From contig JAIXOI010000038.1 of NCBI GenBank assembly GCA_027486795.1, positions 24,305-88,304 of the forward strand: a stretch of DNA of 64,000 bases, read 5' to 3'. The notes under the pieces were generated by a model, which made no database searches, was not told the origin of the DNA, and worked only from the letters and a program-made list of their open reading frames with translations. The first letter of the stretch is position 1, and every line of letters begins with the position of its first letter. The translations under genes and the position numbers were made by a program. The stretch is from Sphingobacteriales bacterium. Its GTDB lineage: Bacteria; Bacteroidota; Bacteroidia; Chitinophagales; CAIOSU01. This document shows, piece after piece, positions 36,159-47,200 of this stretch.

Positions 36159-36830
36159 TTATGGGTTGGGTACCTTGGCCATTTGCTTTAATATGTTGTT
36201 TGCATTGGGACCTTCGTTAAACAGCAAATCCCAGGCACACATATTGGCCAAAAAGCCATGCCTATCTTGAAACACTTGATAGTATTCCGCAATTTTCACA
36301 ATTGCATTGCTATGGTCTTTTTCAGGGTTGGGGTGTATAGCATTTCTTGCATCTAGCCATGTTTCGGGGGCTGGATTGTAATAGTCGGTTGTAAATTCAA
36401 CAGTCGGTTTTATGCCTAGCAATCGCCAAGTTGTTTGCATTACCTTCCAATTAAAATCAAACAATAATTCGCCTGGGTGCTCAAATAGCGACTTTAAATC
36501 GTGCTCGTAATACTCAAAATAGGGTGAACGACCATACGCAGCCACTAAAGCACCCCAATGCAACTTGGGCCAACGGTGCGCGTATGATATCTGCACTTTG
36601 TTTATTTGCCTTCTTAAACCTCTTCCTTCTTCAATAGGTATGCTCAAGCGCTCTAGACCATTGGGGCCAACAATATGCGCACGGTTGCGGTAAGTGGCTT
36701 TCTGGAAATTTTCGCACACCTCTATATATATAGGTGTATGGGCCAATACTACCGCATGAAAAGCTATGCTGCCAATATAGGGCAAATCAATGAGCAACGG
36801 TTGTGTAAGAGTAGGGTAGGCTTCAGTCAT
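36159..36830 (-). CDS. WbqC-like family protein
   Basis: 223 aa matching the WbqC family (PF08889): LPYIGSIAFHAVVLAH, the conserved NFQKATYRNRAHIVGPNGLERLSIPI, KLHWGALVAAYGRSPYFEYYE and the closing segment HGFLANMCAWDLLFNEGP. WbqC proteins are often coded near O-antigen and amino-sugar genes but have no proven reaction. It overlaps the upstream Lrp/AsnC gene by eight bases, so both are co-translated. Confidence 0.9.
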   Translation of the reverse strand: MTEAYPTLTQPLLIDLPYIGSIAFHAVVLAHTPIYIEVCENFQKATYRNRAHIVGPNGLERLSIPIEEGRGLRRQINKVQISYAHRWPKLHWGALVAAYGRSPYFEYYEHDLKSLFEHPGELLFDFNWKVMQTTWRLLGIKPTVEFTTDYYNPAPETWLDARNAIHPNPEKDHSNAIVKIAEYYQVFQDRHGFLANMCAWDLLFNEGPNANNILKQMAKVPNP

Positions 36831-37302
36831 TTTCTGTAAGCAGTTGCAACGGGCGATTTATACTTTCCTCCAGCGAAATTAAGGTCTCTGTTCGATTAAT
36901 GCCCTCAATGTACTGCAATTTATCGTGTAACACTTTTTTAAGGTGGTTGGTATCGCGGCACAATATTTTCACAAACATGCTATAAGTGCCCGTAGTATAG
37001 TTGCAACCCACTACTTCTGGTATGGCCTTCAGTGCATCAACCACGCTGTCGTACATAGAGCTTTTGTTCAGGAAAATGCCAATAAAAGCAGTAAGACCAT
37101 AGCCCAACATTTCGGGCTCAATATTTACTTGGCTACCTTTTATGAGACCCATATCGGTAAGTTTTTTTACCCTTACGTGCACGGTACCCCCCGAAACGAA
37201 CACTTTTTTGGCTATTTCGGTAAACGGAATTTGCGCATCGCTCATCAATATGGAAAGTATTTCCATATCTAGTTTGTCAATTTCTAAATTTTGGGCGGCC
37301 AT
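36823..37302 (-). CDS. Lrp/AsnC-family transcriptional regulator
   Basis: 159 aa. The N-terminal winged helix-turn-helix (residues 8-60, LDMEILSILMSDAQIPFTEIA then VSGGTVHVRVKKL) is followed by a RAM ligand-binding domain (GLTAFIGIFLNKSS...VVGCNYTTGTYSMFVKILC...INRTETLISLEESI). The family forms octameric DNA-binding discs that respond to amino acids or related metabolites. Here the coupled partner is a WbqC protein rather than an amino-acid gene. Target sites are not visible. Confidence 0.93.
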   Translation of the reverse strand: MAAQNLEIDKLDMEILSILMSDAQIPFTEIAKKVFVSGGTVHVRVKKLTDMGLIKGSQVNIEPEMLGYGLTAFIGIFLNKSSMYDSVVDALKAIPEVVGCNYTTGTYSMFVKILCRDTNHLKKVLHDKLQYIEGINRTETLISLEESINRPLQLLTEND

Positions 37303-37384
37303 AACTACTCAGATTTAGCTTATTTTCTTTAAAAAGTGCTTTTTTATAAAAATATGCTAAACTTTTTTAAAAAAGAAACAAAAT

Positions 37385-37416
37385 ATTGCAAGGAAAAGTA
37401 TAAGGTATTAAATTTG
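37385..37416 (+). promoter_or_regulatory. Bacteroidota-type promoter upstream of the tRNA-like gene
   Basis: ATTG at 37385-37388, a 20-base spacer, then TAAATTTG at 37409-37416, a perfect TAnnTTTG. Transcription would start near 37423, giving a leader of about 65 bases. The region is AT-rich, so chance cannot be ruled out. Confidence 0.45.
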
Positions 37417-37489
37417 TTGCAGTTAATTGATTAGTTGATTGATTTATTGGCAATTCAATAACCAATAACCAGTTAACCATACACAAAAT

Positions 37490-37616
37490 TGTTGGGTGAT
37501 GAAACAGGCAGACGTGCCCTCCCGTCCCGGGGGTGAGGAGCTTGGAACAAATCCTGGATTTGCTTGCAAAACCAAGGGCTAACCACCTCATGAAGGTTCG
37601 AATCCTTCCCCAACAG
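37490..37616 (+). tRNA. tRNA-like gene with a very long variable arm, identity undetermined
   Basis: A class II cloverleaf can be drawn over 127 nt. The acceptor TGTTGGG (37490-37496) pairs perfectly with CCCAACA (37609-37615). The D arm is ATG/CGT with loop AAACAGGCAGA. The anticodon arm is CCCTC (37517-37521)/GGGGG (37529-37533) around loop CCGTCCC. The T arm is GAAGG/CCTTC with loop TTCGAAT. The variable arm spans 37534-37590 (57 nt) with nested stems TGAGG/CCTCA, CTTGG/CCAAG and CAAAT/ATTTG. Position 33 would be C instead of the near-universal U and the formal anticodon would be GUC, while the D loop looks Leu-like. CCA is not encoded. An alternative pairs GCCCT (37516-37520) with AGGGC (37575-37579). 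It has its own promoter and terminator. It could be a tRNA pseudogene, an unusual tRNA or a regulatory RNA. Confidence 0.6.
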
Positions 37617-37638
37617 CATAGCGGGTTTCATTAATGGC

Positions 37639-37682
37639 AAAAGGCCGTATCTTCTAGGTACGGCCTTTTGTTTTTGTTTTTT
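37639..37682 (+). terminator. Terminator of the tRNA-like gene
   Basis: AAAAGGCCGTA (37639-37649) pairs perfectly with TACGGCCTTTT (37659-37669), followed by GTTTTTGTTTTTT. It lies 22 bases after the tRNA-like 3' end. Confidence 0.88.
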
Positions 37683-38219
37683 ACTGCCCCTGATAGATAA
37701 ATTTACACAAGCTTAACACCTAATTATTTGTCACAATTGAGCAAATCTGGCGTGCTGGAAGGATTGTTTTTACATGCTTAATAAATTATTTCTTCATGTG
37801 TTTTGTTTGGCTAATTAACAGGGTGTGCAAAATTTAGTTGACAACACAATTTTATCTTCGTATTTTGAAATCGATATTAAGCCTATACCCTAGTTATTTA
37901 TTGATCGTGAAAAAATCCAATTGACAGATTGGTTTTTGAAAAGGTGGTGAGGTCTTATGGTTGTAATGAAAAAAGGGAGATTGGCTGTTTGTAATTATGG
38001 ATTAAACACGATTTAACGGAACAAAACCATGTAGGTTACGTATAGGTGCGAGTAGGTGTTTTTGCTTACAAGTGCTGTATTTTATAATGAACATTTTTAT
38101 TTTAGTTACTAATTAATAGACACTGGGTCTTGACAAAGTGTTAAATTGTTTATAAATTGAGCCGTATTTTAGAATTTACCCAATTTCTGTTTGCCAACAA
38201 CCGGACAAAAGGAACAACG
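37683..38219. other. Long leader region before the 3421-aa gene
   Basis: About 540 AT-rich bases without a convincing ORF. Near the end, TTG at 38130-38132 and TAAATTG at 38153-38159 form a weak promoter-like pair. If used, transcription would begin near 38165, downstream of the in-frame TTG at 38157, favouring the ATG at 38220. Nothing else is recognisable. Confidence 0.4.
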
Positions 38220-41200
38220 ATGGTTGAGAAAGAAGGTAGCCCCAAAACAATTTTTTTTATGAGAAACGTTAACTTATTCTCGGTTGCAACCACAGCCCCG
38301 CCATCGTGGCCGGAGAAATTAACAAGAACGAAAAAAACCTTTTCGGTCTTAGCAGGAATCGCATTCCTGCTATTGTTGTTTGTGGCGCCTACTAACCTTA
38401 TGTCGCAATGTGCCTACCCGAACTGGGCCGGGCAAGGAACTACTTATTTTTTGAGTCAGCCTACTCGAGTTCCGTGTGGTTCATTCTCGCCAAACCAAAG
38501 TGTAGGTAGTGGTACGTACAACTATTGGTATGCTTACAATGGTATAAGCTATACCGTAAGTACATGTGGTACTTCGTTTGATACACAAATAACAGTGTAT
38601 GACGAAAACCCAGGATGGACGAGGAAAGCCTATCAAGATGATAACGGCCCAGCTTGTACTGGTAACAATGGATCGACAACATTTACCTCAACGTACACGG
38701 GTAACCATCTTGCTGTTGTTAACCGCTTTTCTTGTCAAAACCATGACTTTACAGGTGTTTCGGCAGTATTGTCAATTCGTGAAAACCTTGGCGCCGCTCC
38801 AGGCACGCCTTCAGGTGGTGGTTCGTTTTGTGCTGCTAGCGCTACACTTACCCGTGCTGCAGGCCCACCAACAGGTTATACTTACTATTGGCAAAATACC
38901 TCTGGTGGTACCAGCACCGCTTTAGGTAGTGGCGCAACTTATAACGTAACTACTACAGGTACCTATTATCTTCGTCCACTAAGTACAAATGGATGTTGGG
39001 GCGATCAGAGTAGCGGTGTAGCTGTTACACTTAACCCAGATGCAGGTGCTACTACCGTAACTGGTGGCACTACCCAGTGCGGTGGCACGGTTACGCTTAA
39101 TGCATCAGGTGGTAGTGGTGGTACTATATACTACCAAGGTACTACATCTGGAGGTACCAGCACCGCAACGCCAGCTACAAGTATTGGAATAACTTCAACA
39201 GGCACTTATTATTTCCGTGCCCGCACGGCTGCTGGCTGTTGGGGCACTGAAGGTAGCCAAGCGGTTACTATCAATTCGGTTCCTGCAGCGGTAAGCGTAA
39301 ATGGTGGTACTACCCAATGCGGTGGTTCAGTAACTTTAACCGCTTCTGGTGGTGCTGGTGGTACCATTTACTACCAAGGTACTACTTCTGGTGGCACTAG
39401 CACCGCTACGGCATCAACCAGTCAAAGCGTATCCTCTTCTGGAACGTATTATTTTAATTCTCGCAGCGCACAAGGCTGTTGGGGTCCTCAAGGTAGTTCT
39501 GCTGTTACCATCAATACAGTACCTGGTAGCATCAGCGTAGCAGGCGGCGGTACTTTCTGTGGCGGCTCAACTACCTTAACTGCTACCGGCGGTTCAGGCG
39601 GTACTATTTACTATCAAGGCACAGATCCAAGCGGCACCAGCACATCATTGGGCGGCGCATCTGCTACCGTATCTGTCACGGGTGCATATTACTTCCGTTC
39701 CCTAAGCCCGCAAGGCTGTTGGGGCCCTGCTGGTAACACCATAGCTACTTTCAATGCAGTTCCTGCGGTGGTTACTGTTTCCGGTGGTGGTTCCTTTTGT
39801 GGTGGCACTGCAACCCTTACCGCTAGTGGTGGTGCAGGTGGTACCATCTACTATCAAGGTACTACTTCCGGAGGTTTTAGTACGTCTTTAGGTTCTACCC
39901 CACAAACTGTTTCAACTTCTGGTACTTATTATTTCCGTTCCTATAATGGTAGTTGCTGGGGCCCTGAGGGTAGCGCAACAGTTACCATCAACTCAGTACC
40001 GGCAGCGGTAACTGTATCGGGCGGGGGTACTTATTGTACCAATGGCTCACAAACCTTAACCGCATCAGGTGGTGGCGGCGGTACTATTTACTGGCAAAAT
40101 ACTACTTCTAATGGGACGAGCACTGCAACTGCATCAAGCAGCCAAGCTGTAAGTGCATCGGGTACTTATTATTTCCGCTCACGCAGTGCTGCTGGATGTT
40201 GGGGTCCTGAAGGTAGCTCAGCTATCACAATCAACTCTGTACCTGCAGCAGTAACTGTTTCAGGTGGTGGTATTGGTTGTAATGGTTCGGCTACGCTAAA
40301 CGCATCAGGTGGTGCAGGTGGTACCGTTTACTGGCAGAATACTACTTCTAACGGAACTAGCACTGCTACTCCGGCTACTTCACGCAACGTAACTGCGAAT
40401 GGTACTTATTATTTCCGTTCAATAAGTGCACAAGGTTGCCCAGGTACTCAAGGTAGTGCTGCAGTTACCATTGTAAGCACAATTACGCTTTCAACAGGTG
40501 GTGGTACTACACAATCAACTTGTGGTGCCTCAAATGGTACAGCTTGTATTTTGGCAGCTGGCGGTAGCGGTGGCTATGCATATTCATGGTCAGGTGGTGG
40601 TGCATCAGCTTGTAAGAGCTCTGTTCCATCAGGCAACTATGCTATAACAGTTACCGATGGTAGCGGTTGTACTGCTAGTAGCAGTGTAAACGTTACTGAT
40701 GCAGGTAGCCCTACTGCTAGCATTACTGCCCAAACCAATGTTTCTTGTTTCGGCGGAAACAACGGTGCAGCTACCGTAACTATCGGTGGTGGTACTGCTC
40801 CTTATGATTTGGAGTGGTCGAACGGTGCATTGAGCTTTGGTGTAGGTGCAGGTGCATACAGTGCAACTTCGTTGAGCCAAGGATTGATTTCGGTTACTGT
40901 AACCGATGCTAACGGCTGTAACTCGTCAGCTTCTACTACTATTACCCAACCAACACAGCTAACCGCTAGTGTAGGTTCGGTTACCAATGTATTGTGTTTC
41001 GGCGCAAGCACTGGCGCTATCAACATTAACGTTGGCGGTGGCACAGGTACTAAAACTTATGCTTGGACTGGCGGCTTCAACACAGAAGATATTTCAAGTC
41101 GTTTGGCTGGTGCGTATAGCGTAACCGTAACTGATGCAAATTCTTGTACGGTTTCTACTTCTGCTACCATTGCACAGCCAGCTGCTGCATTGTCAGCATC

Positions 41201-44200
41201 AAGTACTTTTGTACCTGTAAGTTGTTTCTCTGGCAGTAACGGTAGCATTGATTTGACCGTAACTGGTGGTACAACAGCATATACTTATGTATGGAGCAAC
41301 ACCGCTACATCACAAGATATTTCAACACTATCTTCTGGCAGCTACACGGTAACTGTTACTGATGCTAACAGTTGTACAACTACAAACAGCAGAACAATTA
41401 CTCAACCTGCATCTGGCGTATCTATAAACGTAGGTACTATTACTAACGTAGGTTGTTTCGGTGCAAGCACTGGTTCAGTTACTATTAGTGGTTCAGGTGG
41501 TACTGCTGGTTATACATACGCAATCAATGCAGGCGCTTTCGGTCCATCGGGCACTTTCTCTGGCCTAGCGGCTGGCAACTACACGTTGCGAGTAAGGGAT
41601 CTAAACGCATGTGAAAACTCTACCCCGGTAACCATTACCCAGCCTGCGGCTGCTTTAACTGCCTCTATTACTGCTACTACAAGTGCTAATTGTTTCGGTA
41701 CTGCTAGCGGTTCAGTTAATTTAGGTGTAACTGGTGGCACAATTAGTTACGGTTATGCTTGGACCAATGGTGCAACAACCCAGGATTTGAGTGGTGTTGC
41801 TGCTGGCAGCTATACTGTAACAGTAACCGATGCAAACACTTGTACTGCGACTGCAACTGCAAGCGTATCGCAAGCTACTGTGCTTTCTGCCACAAGGGTG
41901 ATTACAAACGTTTCTGCTTGTCAAGGCTTTAGCAACGGTGCTATAACCTTCACTGGTTCAGGCGGTACTGGTTCTTATCAGTATTCAATAAACGGCGGTA
42001 GCACTTACCAAACATCAGGTACCTTTACAGGCCTTGCCGCTGGTACTTACGATGCTTATATTAAAGACAATGGTGTACCAAGTTGCGTAGTTCAATTGCC
42101 AGCAGTGGTGGTTGGTCAGCCAGCATCATTGGCCGCACCTACGCTTCCTGGAGGTTCAACTTACAATTCATGCGGTCTGTTAGTAGTAAACGTAACCCCA
42201 CAAGGTTCAGGTGCTACACAAGCCGTATTGTATAACGGTGTTCCGGGTGCTGGTGGTGTTGCAATTGATACCAATACAGCATTCTTGTTCAATAACCTTT
42301 CAACAGGGATCTATACCTTCTATACTACCTCTTACAATCCAACTATTGGTTGTCAAGGTACAGCTTTCACCAGCTTTACTATTGCTGTGGTTAACCCAGT
42401 ATTGGTATCTGGTGTTATCACCAATGTATCATGTTTCGGTGCTGGCAACGGTGCGGTGAACATTACCCCATCAGGTGGTACACCTCCGTATACTTACAGC
42501 TGGTCGAATGGTGCAACTACCCAAGACTTGAGTGCGATAGGTGGTGCATCTTACAACGTAGTGGTAACCGATGCTCAGGGTTGTTTCAATATTGGCTCAT
42601 TCAGGGTTGTTGAGTATGCTCCGGTAACTGCATCATTGGACTTTAACATTGCCAATGGTTACGGTATTAGGTGTTTCCAAGACTCTAGCACTACCATTAA
42701 CGTATTAACTACTGGTGGTGATGGAAACTACACTTACAACTGGAACGACGGAAGTACATCTGGCAACAGGATTGACGTTTATGCAGGTTCTTTCCGAGTT
42801 ACTGTTGCCGACGGACAAGGTTGTTCAGTTGTTAAAACTGCAACATTGTTCCAACCACCAGTATTGAACGTAAGCCTACAAACTTCGTATCAGTGTAGCG
42901 GTGGTGGCTACTCATCAGCTACCGTACAAGTAATTACTGCTGGCGGCGTATCACCGTTTGAGTACAAACGCAATGGTGGTAACTACCAAGTTTCAAACAC
43001 CTTTAGTAACTTGTTTAACGGTTCGGTTGATACCTTCTATGTGAGGGATGCCAATAACTGTATTACTATTGTAAACAATACTGTTACCTTGCCAACTGCT
43101 GGTAGCCCAATTAGCTCTTGCGACTTTATTTATGTAGCTCCAAGTAATGAAGGTGGTGACGTAAACAATGCTGGTACTCCTGATTGTCCTACAACTCTAG
43201 CCCAAGCAATGAATTTGGTAAGTGGAACTAGGACTTATGTTCGCATGTTGGGTGGTACTTCTCAGTACTTCTATTCTTCGCCAGTTGAACTAGTGAATAA
43301 TGTGAATATTGAAGGAGGTTATGTTAGAGACTTGAGCGGTAACTGGGTAAAAACCACTACTGCGGCTACCGTAATTAACTTTAACAACGCATATATTGTT
43401 CCAAGCCCAGGTATCGGTATCTATGCTGGTATAACCTCAACTGGTAAATCAAACTGGTCAATTAGTGATGCAACTGTTAATGTTCAATTGACTGGTGCTG
43501 TTGGTACACAAGATGGTAATGGCCGTTCTGTATATGGATTGCTAATTAATAATGCTTCTCAGAGTTACACTTTGAGCAACGTTAAGATTAACGTTGGTAA
43601 TGCTTCAAGCGGCGCCAATGGTGTTCAAGGTAGCGCCGGTGGTAACGGTGTAAACGGTGGTGATGGTGCTGCTGGTCAATTTATCCAAGACAACACTGGT
43701 GGTGCTGGTCCGTTTGCTGCATGTTGTGGCGGTGGAGATGGTGGCACTGGTGGTAACGCTAGTGGCATAGGCGGTGGCGTTGGTGCAGTTGATCCAGGCG
43801 CCCGAACTAACGGTAGCGTTAGTCAGTGTTCTCCTGTAGGTAGCTCAACCACGCAAGGTGGTGGTGCTGGCGGTTCAGGTGGCCATGGCGGTAGCACAGG
43901 CACAACAACCGTATATAACGGTATGAACGGTGCTCGTGGCGGCGGTGGTGGAAGGATCACTGGCTGTTCTTATTCAGCCAATGGTGCTTCAGTTGCTACT
44001 AACAGTTCAACAGGTCTTACTTGGTTCTTCTATTCTCAACCTCAACCTGCTCCAGTAGTTAGTGGTGTTGATGGTAATGATGGTTCAAATGGCGGTAACG
44101 CTGCCGTGAGTTATAGCCCTGGCAGCCCTCCTGCTGCATCATTTGGTCAATACTTTGTGCCTGCTCTTGGAGCAGACGGCGGAGTTGGCTACGGTGGTTC

Positions 44201-47200
44201 AGGTGGTTCTGGTGGTGGCGGTACTGGTGCAGTTATCGTTGACGGACGCAGTGGTACTCCTTCATTCCTTAACATTGTTCGTGGTTCTGGCGGTGGTGCT
44301 GGCGGCGGCGGTGGCGAAGGCGGTTCTGGCGGCGACGGCGGTGGCGGCGGTGGTGCAGCGTTTGGTGTGTATGTATCATCAAACTCTCGTACTGGTGCAA
44401 GCTTAACTAGCGTAATTGTTAACTCTCTTGGTACTGCAGGTACTGGTGGTACTGGTGCCCTTGGTGGCAACGGTGGTACTGGCGGCTTTGGTGGCCAAGG
44501 TGGTCCAGCAATGTCTGATACACAATTGGGTGTTGTACTTACCAGCCCTGCCGGTAACGGTGGCAATGGTGGTAACGGCGGTAATGGTGGTCGCGGTCAG
44601 GATGGTGGAAATGGTTCAGCTCAAGGCATCTACTACGGTGGTGTTGCTGCTCCTACCCAAACTGCTGCTGGTACCAACGGAACTGTTACCGTTAGTACAA
44701 TTAAGGCTTGTACCAACTCAATTATCCCTATTACCAAAACAAGCCCTAATAGCTGGACAATTACTGGTGGATCATTTGTAAATGATTTAACAGCGGCTAC
44801 ATCATCTTATACTACAGCCTCTGATACTGCTGCTGTATTCTATACAACTACTGGTAATAAAACTCTTTCAGTAGGTGCTACTAGTTTCCCTGGATTTATT
44901 AAGGTTACTGGCACACGTGCGGCTCCTGTAATTTCCAGTGCCCCTTATGCTAGTCGTTGTGAAGGTTCAACAATTAACCTAACGACCTCTACTGTAGGTG
45001 TTCAATATCGCTGGACATTGTCAAATGTTGACTCTCCAGAAGTAATATTAGCCGTGTATACTGGCCCTTCAATTACCAATTTGATTACTGGTGATGCTGG
45101 TACTTATATTATTAGGTTGCAAGTTCGCGAAGAATGCTGTGGTTGGTCAATTCCTACCTATGCTACTGCTTTGGTAACTCCGCTTCCTGATGCTGTGACT
45201 TCTATTACCGGTCCTAGCACAGTTTGTGCAAACCAATCTGGTGTTACTTTTAGCGCACCGCTTTCAACATTTGCAAGTGCAAACGTTAACACAACTACTG
45301 GTTATAAGTGGCAACTACCTGCTGGTGCTTCGGCTACTAGTGCTGGCGGTCTAAATGGTTTCGTATCTGGTGGCAACATCAACATTACGGTTACATTTGG
45401 TACCAATAACGGCAACGTTATCGTTACTCCATCTAATGGCTGTGGCGATGGTCCTTCAACTACCAGGGCAGTAACTATTGCACCTACACCGGTAATAACT
45501 GGTATATCAGGCGGTACTGCTATTTGCACAGGTTCTTCTGAGATTCTATCTCCTGTAGTAACTGGCGCACCTAGCTATACTTATGCTTGGTCTAACGGTG
45601 CAACTACGCCTACTATTACAGTTTCTCCTGCAAGTACTACTACTTATACAGTAACAGTAACTAGTGGTTCATGTTCTGCCATAGCTAGCAAAACGATAAC
45701 AGTAACTACGCTACCAGCTGCTGCAGGTGCCATTACTGGCTTGTCTAGTGTTTATTATGGACAAAACTCTGTAGGTTATTCAATAGCTACCGTAGCTAAT
45801 GCTGCATCTTATACTTGGACCGTACCTGCTGGTGCAACCATCACATCGGGTCAAGGTACAAACAGCATTGTGGTTAACTTTGGAACTGCATTGTCTGGTA
45901 ACGTATCGGTAACTCCTGTAAACGGTACTTGTAACGGTACTGCTGCAAGTAGGTTTGTTACAATTGGTACTGCTCCATTTATATGGACTGGTAACACCAA
46001 TGACAACTGGAACGTAACCACAAACTGGAGTACCAATACTGTACCTACAGCTGCTAATAACGTGCTGATTCCAACTGGTCGTCCGAACTATCCATCTTCA
46101 TATACTGGTGCTCCAGTTGCCAACGACTTGGTGATTGAGTCAGGTGCTTCGGTAACAATCGAAACTGGATTTGACATGAACTTGGGTGGCAATGTGTATG
46201 TAAATACTGGCGGTACCTTGGCATTTGGTCCGTCTATAGCAGCGGTTACTCCTAAACTATTTGTAGCAGGTAACTGGGTGATGAATGGTACTGTGACGCC
46301 AAACCAAGGTGAGGTTTCATTTGATGGAGCAACTGCACAAACCTTGCAAGGTACTACTAACTTCTACTCGTTAAACATTAACAACAGCAATGGTGCTAGC
46401 GTTACTTCGGGTATGATGTATGTAGGTGGTGGTTTAGAACTTGATTTGGGTACATTTACCACAAACAATTTGGTTACCATTAAGTCAAGTGCTACTGGTA
46501 CAGGTTGGGTTGATAACTTTAGCCCAGGCATGACTGGTACTTTAAGCGGTGACATCATCATGCAGCGCTTCTTTGCCGCAGCTGCTCAGTCAACTGCTTT
46601 CCATTACATCAGCTCACCTGTAAACAATGCCAACGTAGCTACACAGCTATCTGAGCTTGGCTTATATGGTCCAAATGGTGGTCAAGTTGTTCCATTCGCT
46701 TCTTGCGATCCGAACAACGTATCACCTGGATCTCCTTATGGTTCATTGTTTGAGTGGAGAGAAGATGCAAGCTTCCTATTTAGCTGTAACCAATCGGGCT
46801 GGCACGTGCGCTCATCTGGTACACTAACCAATGGTCGTGGTTATGCTGGTGTCGTTCGTCGCAATACCGACTTTACACTTGATGTGAGAGGTACAGCTAA
46901 CACGGGTACTATTGCTTACAACAACTTGGACAACACCACTGCAATTGGTGATGGATGGCACTTGGTAAGTAACCCTTATCCTTCTCCAATTGAGTGGAAC
47001 GTGCCAGGCGCAGGCTTCATTGGTGCTGCTCACTTCTGGCAGTCTAGCGGTTCGTACACTGGTACTTATCAGCCACAATTGTCAGGTACTGGTTATTTGA
47101 TTCCTTCTATGCAAGGTTTCTTTATCCAGACCACTGGTGCAGGCCCTACTAACTTTGTACTAACTAATAGCGCTCGTCGCACAGGCGATGCTACTTTCAA

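Noticed and set aside
35971..36270. 99-aa plus-strand ORF
   Set aside because: Half of it is antisense to wbqC, the sequence has no domain-like character, and no promoter is evident.
37516..37579. Intron in the anticodon loop of the tRNA-like gene (GCCCT/AGGGC as anticodon stem)
   Set aside because: Bacterial tRNA introns are group I or II and far longer; the extended variable-arm fold uses the bases better and keeps class II geometry. It is kept only as an alternative fold.
44189..44566. Pro-rich minus-strand ORF (PPPPPPSPPEPP)
   Set aside because: It is the reverse-strand shadow of the Gly-rich segment of the giant protein; GGN/GGC codons read as Pro in reverse.
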